A program made the position numbers and the translations under genes. Positions 6,298 through 8,968 of a stretch of DNA of 8,968 bases are shown piece after piece; the first letter of the stretch is position 1; each line of letters starts with the position of its first letter. This stretch comes from JANPBY01 sp031430645 (GTDB taxonomy: Bacteria; Actinomycetota; Actinomycetes; DATJPE01): contig JANPBY010000172.1 of assembly GCA_031430645.1 (NCBI GenBank), forward strand, positions 1-8,968, in the 5' to 3' direction. The notes beneath the pieces were generated by a model. The model worked only from the letters and a program-made list of their open reading frames with translations, searched no databases and was not told where the DNA came from.

Positions 6298-6600
6298 TCA
6301 CACAGCGTGGTCAGCTGACCTCATACGGTCTCTGGGATCCGCCGGGCGTACCAGGCGCAGCGGGGGAACCAACCCGGACTCCGCAAGCACCGAGAGAGCG
6401 GTTCGTTCCTCGTCGCCGATCTCAACCATCCCGGCAGGGGCCATGGCCAGGTCAGCCAGGTCAGCCAGGTCAGCCAGGGGCAGCCGAGGCGCGAAGGTGG
6501 CGCCCCCGGCGTCCAGACGCGTTGGTCCGAGGAGCACCGTCACGACGCAGTCGTTGCAGGCGATGTCACGGACCTCGCAGGTGTCACAGTCGATGAGCAC
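6298..6600 (-). CDS. Small four-cysteine protein of unknown function
   Basis: A 100-residue protein not assigned to a named family. Its N-terminus carries a tight metal-binding-like motif: Cys5, Cys8, Cys15 and Cys18 in LIDCDTCEVRDIACNDCVV, that is CxxC-x6-CxxC. The middle holds an exact (LAD)3 run encoded by a 9-bp tandem repeat, and the C-terminal half contains an acidic helix and LAESGLVPPLRLV. Similar small proteins next to NlpC/P60 genes are familiar to me from actinobacterial genomes, but I cannot name a function. The start at GTG 6600 is preferred because AGGAGG (6614-6609) is 8 nt upstream. A GTG at 6609 would overlap that site. It lies upstream of the NlpC/P60 leader on the same strand. 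No membrane segment or signal peptide is seen. It may bind zinc or an iron-sulfur cluster. Confidence 0.8.
   Translation of the reverse strand: MLIDCDTCEVRDIACNDCVVTVLLGPTRLDAGGATFAPRLPLADLADLADLAMAPAGMVEIGDEERTALSVLAESGLVPPLRLVRPADPRDRMRSADHAV
6450..6476. repeat. 9-bp tandem repeat (GGTCAGCCA)x3 inside the small Cys protein gene
   Basis: Three exact head-to-tail copies of GGTCAGCCA (6450-6458, 6459-6467, 6468-6476), with partial matches on both sides. The unit is a multiple of three, so copy-number change by slippage would add or remove Leu-Ala-Asp without breaking the frame. Confidence 0.85.
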
Positions 6601-6624
6601 GGCGCCCACCTCCTCTCGTCGAGG

Positions 6625-6653
6625 ACGCTAGAGCGGGGCTCCGACAGTTTCAC
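6625..6653 (-). promoter_or_regulatory. Promoter of the small four-cysteine protein gene
   Basis: On the - strand, GTGAAA (6653-6648) and TAGCGT (6630-6625) are spaced by 17 nt. Transcription would start near 6618, only about 18 nt before the GTG at 6600 and just ahead of AGGAGG. The -35 is a 4/6 match, so this is a moderate call. A short TCCTC/GAGGA stem (6625-6611) overlaps the ribosome binding site. Confidence 0.4.
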
Positions 6654-6678
6654 CCGGACGAGGGTCGAGCAGCCCGGT

Positions 6679-8010
6679 TCAGCCTCGGTCGAGCCGACGG
6701 ACCAGCGCTGCCGAGGCGACCGGACGGGCTCCAGCAGCCGCTACGCCCTCAGCCACCTCACGGTCGCTGGACACGACGACCACGGCTCGGCCGGTCGGCT
6801 CGGCCCGCACGAGCCGTCGGATCACCGAATCAGCGGTCGTCCCGGCGGGCGAGAACAGCACGCGGACCCCTCGTGGCTGGGACCCGAGGACGGGTTGGTC
6901 GAGCGCGGCTCCGTCGAACACACAGGTGACTTCCGCCCCAGTCCGCGCAGCCAGACCGGCCAGGCCGGTCAGCAGGCGCGTCCGCTGAGCATCCAAGGGC
7001 AAGCTTCCATAGCCAGTCTTGGTAACGTTGTAGCCGTCGACGACCAAGTGGACCTGAGGCAGGGCCAGCAACTGATCCAGGACCGCGGGGTCGTCGGGCA
7101 GGAGGGCCCGAGAGCGGGCCGCGCGGGTCCCTGACCCGACGCCCTGCTCCCCCATCGAGTCGGCGATCGCGTCGCCCGGCCGGGAACCAGCCGCTACCGG
7201 TGGCAGAGCCAGTTCACGACGCAGACCAGCCGCGGCATCGACGAGAGTGTCGAGCAGAAGCCGCAGGCGTACGTCTTCGGCCGAGCGTCCTTGCTTGGAA
7301 GCGCGCCGCGCACCCTCGAGCGCCTGCTCCACCTCCGCAAGCCGCTCCCGGAGACGCCGGCTCTCACTGTCCGCAGCTGTGACCCGGCGATCGGCCTCAA
7401 GGCCGGCAGCGGCTCTCGATTCGACTTCCTCCTTAGCCCGGACCTCCGCGGCAGCGGCGTCCCGGCGAGCGTCGGCGACAGCCCGGCGCAGGGCTGCGGT
7501 CTCGGCCCGTGCTTCAGCGGTGAGCCGGCGTTGCTCGTCCAGGGCCGCTCGACCCTGGGTCCGAAGAGCCTCCAGCTGAGCCCGCAGCCGTACGGCCTCC
7601 TGCTCGACCTCGCGCCCCGATCGAGACGCCTCCTCCAACGCCCGTACCGCGGCGACTACGCGCGCGGGCCAGTCCGGTGAACGAAGGAGGTAGGCCAAGG
7701 CGGCCAGCTCGGCCGGGTCCGCCGCAGCGGGAACGTGACCGGCGTCGAGCTCGGCGGTCAGCTCCGGCGCGCGGATCCGGGCCAGTTCAGCGACCCGCGC
7801 GAGGAAGACCGGATCGTTGTCCAGCGCGGTCGACAAGGGACCGGCGCCGAGCTTGGCCCTGCGGGCCGGGGCGAACCGGGCGACGGCCCGCAGCCTGGCG
7901 GGGACTTCTCCCGGAGGCAGCGCCCCGAGCGCCTCGGCCGCCAGGGAGAGGACTCGCTCGCGCACGGGCCCGGGCAGGGCCTGCTGAACGGGAGTCTCTT
8001 CCTCGCTCAC
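6679..8010 (-). CDS. Coiled-coil protein with C-terminal NYN (PIN-like) nuclease domain
   Basis: A 443-residue cytosolic protein. Residues about 1-120 are helical and Ala/Arg-rich, 125-245 form a long charged coiled coil (many EAxRLRAQ-type heptads), and about 318-443 form an NYN domain, a PIN-like fold found in putative RNases such as the YacP group. The acidic metal-site residues are present: Asp325 in VVDGYNV, Asp366 in VFDGA, Asp394 in TTADSVI and Asp416 in SSDREVAEG. An intact endoribonuclease is therefore plausible; the target RNA is unknown. The start is GTG 8010, which overlaps the TGA of the upstream zinc-ribbon gene as GTGA and lacks its own Shine-Dalgarno, so translation is probably coupled. 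A longer frame back to 8112 only reads through the zinc-ribbon gene. The coiled coil suggests an oligomer or scaffold. Confidence 0.88.
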   Translation of the reverse strand: MSEEETPVQQALPGPVRERVLSLAAEALGALPPGEVPARLRAVARFAPARRAKLGAGPLSTALDNDPVFLARVAELARIRAPELTAELDAGHVPAAADPAELAALAYLLRSPDWPARVVAAVRALEEASRSGREVEQEAVRLRAQLEALRTQGRAALDEQRRLTAEARAETAALRRAVADARRDAAAAEVRAKEEVESRAAAGLEADRRVTAADSESRRLRERLAEVEQALEGARRASKQGRSAEDVRLRLLLDTLVDAAAGLRRELALPPVAAGSRPGDAIADSMGEQGVGSGTRAARSRALLPDDPAVLDQLLALPQVHLVVDGYNVTKTGYGSLPLDAQRTRLLTGLAGLAARTGAEVTCVFDGAALDQPVLGSQPRGVRVLFSPAGTTADSVIRRLVRAEPTGRAVVVVSSDREVAEGVAAAGARPVASAALVRRLDRG

Positions 8011-8294
8011 CGGACACTGTCTGGAGCAGAAGATACGTCTGGAGCAGAAGAACTGTCTGGCGCAGCTTCTGGCCGCGGCACGAGCTCGACGGTGTCCTCG
8101 GCGTTGCACCAACGGCAGCGCACCGACTCGAGGGTCTCTTCGAGGACCTCGCGCTCCTCCACCTGCGGGGCCCCCGAGAGCTCCAGGTGGACGTACTCCC
8201 GCACCCGGCTGGACCGCGTCACGTCAAACCGAGTCAGGTTGCCGCAGCGGCTGCAGCGCCAGCGGGAGTCTGGTCCAGGAAGGGAGATGGCCAC
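8007..8294 (-). CDS. Small zinc-ribbon protein with C-terminal hexapeptide repeats
   Basis: A 95-residue protein with two CxxC knuckles, C-S-R-C at residues about 14-17 (WRCSRCGNLTRFDV) and C-R-W-C at about 60-63 (VRCRWCNAEDTVELV), forming a likely zinc ribbon. The stretch between them is strand-like (REYVHLELSG) followed by an acidic helix. The tail APDSSSAPDVSSAPDSVR is a six-residue repeat. The TGA stop shares GTGA with the start of the NYN gene, so the two form a coupled pair. The GTG at 8294 has no Shine-Dalgarno but lies 7 nt after a TACGCT -10-like box, as in leaderless actinobacterial transcripts. No specific family name is recognised. It may help the NYN protein contact RNA or a partner; that is inferred from gene coupling only. 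Confidence 0.78.
   Translation of the reverse strand: MAISLPGPDSRWRCSRCGNLTRFDVTRSSRVREYVHLELSGAPQVEEREVLEETLESVRCRWCNAEDTVELVPRPEAAPDSSSAPDVSSAPDSVR
8019..8065. repeat. 18-bp tandem repeat at the 3' end of the zinc-ribbon gene
   Basis: Two near-identical 18-bp units (8019-8036 and 8037-8054, both starting GTCTGGAGCAGAAGA) and a partial degenerate third unit (8055-8065). On the - strand they encode the APDSSS/APDVSS/APDSVR hexapeptide repeat. The unit length keeps the frame. Confidence 0.8.
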
Positions 8295-8301
8295 GTCGAG
8301 G

Positions 8302-8307
8302 AGCGTA
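8302..8307 (-). promoter_or_regulatory. -10 box for leaderless transcription of the zinc-ribbon/NYN pair
   Basis: TACGCT on the - strand (8307-8302) fits TANNNT and ends 7 nt before the GTG at 8294, the spacing expected if the transcript starts at the start codon. No convincing -35 is seen in the G-rich upstream sequence. Confidence 0.35.
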
Positions 8308-8335
8308 CGCGCGCCCCGCCACCCCGCCCATCCGC

Positions 8336-8379
8336 GCGTCCGACGGATCGTGGCCTATACCCCTCGGTTGGTCGGACGC
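8336..8379. promoter_or_regulatory. Inverted repeat in the divergent promoter region
   Basis: Perfect 9-bp arms, GCGTCCGAC (8336-8344) and GTCGGACGC (8371-8379), are separated by 26 bp in the 146-bp gap between the divergent zinc-ribbon and exonuclease genes. The position suits a repressor or activator site acting on either gene, but the spacing is long and no regulator is known. Confidence 0.3.
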
Positions 8380-8424
8380 ACGGCGTGGTCGGTGCGCCTG
8401 CCGCGACCTGTCGGTGCTCCCTCG

Positions 8425-8430
8425 TACCGT
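8425..8430 (+). promoter_or_regulatory. Possible -10 box for the DEDDh exonuclease gene
   Basis: TACCGT fits TANNNT and lies 10 nt before the ATG at 8441. No Shine-Dalgarno precedes that ATG, so a leaderless or very short-leader transcript is plausible. No clear -35 is seen. Confidence 0.3.
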
Positions 8431-8440
8431 CGCTCCCACG

Positions 8441-8968
8441 ATGCCCGCTCCTGATCGCAGCTCCGCCCCCCGCCAGACCTCCTTCGACGAGCTCGGCTCC
8501 CCCCTCCACGAGATCACCTTCGTCGTCGTCGACCTGGAGACCACCGGTGGCTCCCCGCACGACGCCACGATCACCGAGGTCGGCGCGGTCAAAGTTCGGG
8601 GCGGTGTGGTGCTTGGTGAGTTCCAGACCCTGGTTCGGCCGGCCACCCCGATCCCCGCCTTCATCAGCGTCTTGACCGGCATCACCGATGCCATGGTTGC
8701 CTCAGCCCCGTCGATCGAGACGGTGCTCCCCGAGTTCCTGGCCTTCACCGGCGATGCCGTCCTGGTCGCCCACAACGCTCCATTCGACGTCGGTTTCTTG
8801 CGCGCGGCCGCCACGCGGTGCGAGCGACCCTGGCCCTCCTTGGCCGTGCTCGACACCGCCCGGCTAGCCCGCCGCATCTTGGGCCGCGACGAGGTGCCGA
8901 ACTGCAAGCTGAGCAGCCTGGCCCGCCACTTCCGAGCGACCACCGAACCTAACCACCGCGCCCTGGCC
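8441..8968 (+). CDS. DEDDh 3'-5' exonuclease (DnaQ/epsilon-like), 3' end cut by window
   Basis: The first 176 codons of a gene that runs off the right edge. The sequence is a DnaQ-type 3'-5' exonuclease domain: motif I Asp31 and Glu33 in FVVVDLETTGG, a TGIT segment after the LVRP strand, motif II Asp116 in AHNAPFDVGFL, and motif III His172 in NHRALA. The final Asp of the H-x4-D motif would be the next residue, just outside the window. In actinobacteria this domain is often fused to a UvrC-like GIY-YIG region in proteins of about 600 residues; from memory Rv2191 near the Rv2188c-Rv2190c locus is such a protein, so a fusion is likely here but not visible. The ATG at 8441 is chosen by the domain's N-terminus. 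An in-frame GTG at 8414 is the alternative. DNA repair or proofreading is the inferred role. Confidence 0.88.
   Translation, partial: MPAPDRSSAPRQTSFDELGSPLHEITFVVVDLETTGGSPHDATITEVGAVKVRGGVVLGEFQTLVRPATPIPAFISVLTGITDAMVASAPSIETVLPEFLAFTGDAVLVAHNAPFDVGFLRAAATRCERPWPSLAVLDTARLARRILGRDEVPNCKLSSLARHFRATTEPNHRALA

Noticed and set aside
8011..8112. N-terminal extension of the NYN protein by 34 residues
   Set aside because: It runs through the 3' repeat of the zinc-ribbon gene in another frame. The GTGA overlap gives a natural start at 8010.
7677..8675. Open frame of 332 codons on the + strand crossing into the exonuclease region
   Set aside because: It is in a different frame from the DEDDh exonuclease and antisense to the NYN and zinc-ribbon genes; the translation is Arg/Pro/Ala-rich and lacks motifs.

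Overview
The window is high-GC DNA with dense GTG starts, TANNNT-type -10 boxes, a PimB'-type mannosyltransferase and an actinobacterial-style c-di-AMP riboswitch in front of an NlpC/P60 gene. Together these point to a chromosomal segment of an Actinomycetota member that makes phosphatidylinositol mannosides (PIMs). The genus cannot be fixed from sequence alone. No transposase, integrase, phage gene, CRISPR array, tRNA or rRNA was recognised.

Left part (1-2790, + strand): two short Flp-type pilin genes (100-297 and 376-573), each encoding exactly 65 residues, are separated by a perfect hairpin. They are followed by a 659-residue multi-spanning membrane protein with a central spermidine-synthase-like fold (646-2625). 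A 14-bp stem sits directly behind its stop codon, and a much larger near-perfect hairpin (2683-2788) fills the gap to the converging genes.

Middle part (2810-6247, - strand): a compact cell-envelope operon reads NlpC/P60 endopeptidase (5967-4882), lipoprotein zinc metallopeptidase (4865-3972), PimB'-like PIM mannosyltransferase (3961-2810). Gaps are 16 and 10 nt. A long leader holds a clear c-di-AMP (ydaO/yuaA) riboswitch, preceded by a TTGATT-N18-TAGGGT promoter. A hairpin that can enclose the ribosome binding site lies between aptamer and start codon. The order resembles, from memory, the Mycobacterium tuberculosis Rv2188c-Rv2190c locus (PimB', unknown protein, RipC). c-di-AMP may therefore control peptidoglycan cleavage, an unstudied surface protease and PIM synthesis together.

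Right part (6298-8294, - strand): a small four-cysteine protein with its own promoter (6600-6298), a coiled-coil NYN-domain putative nuclease (8010-6679), and a small zinc-ribbon protein (8294-8007) whose stop overlaps the NYN start as GTGA. A 146-bp divergent region with a 9-bp inverted repeat separates these from a + strand DEDDh exonuclease (8441 onward) that is cut by the window edge one residue before its last catalytic Asp.

The best candidates for under-described biology are the c-di-AMP-controlled hydrolase/metallopeptidase/PIM operon, the lipoprotein metallopeptidase inside it, and the membrane aminopropyltransferase-like protein that lacks the usual catalytic Asp.
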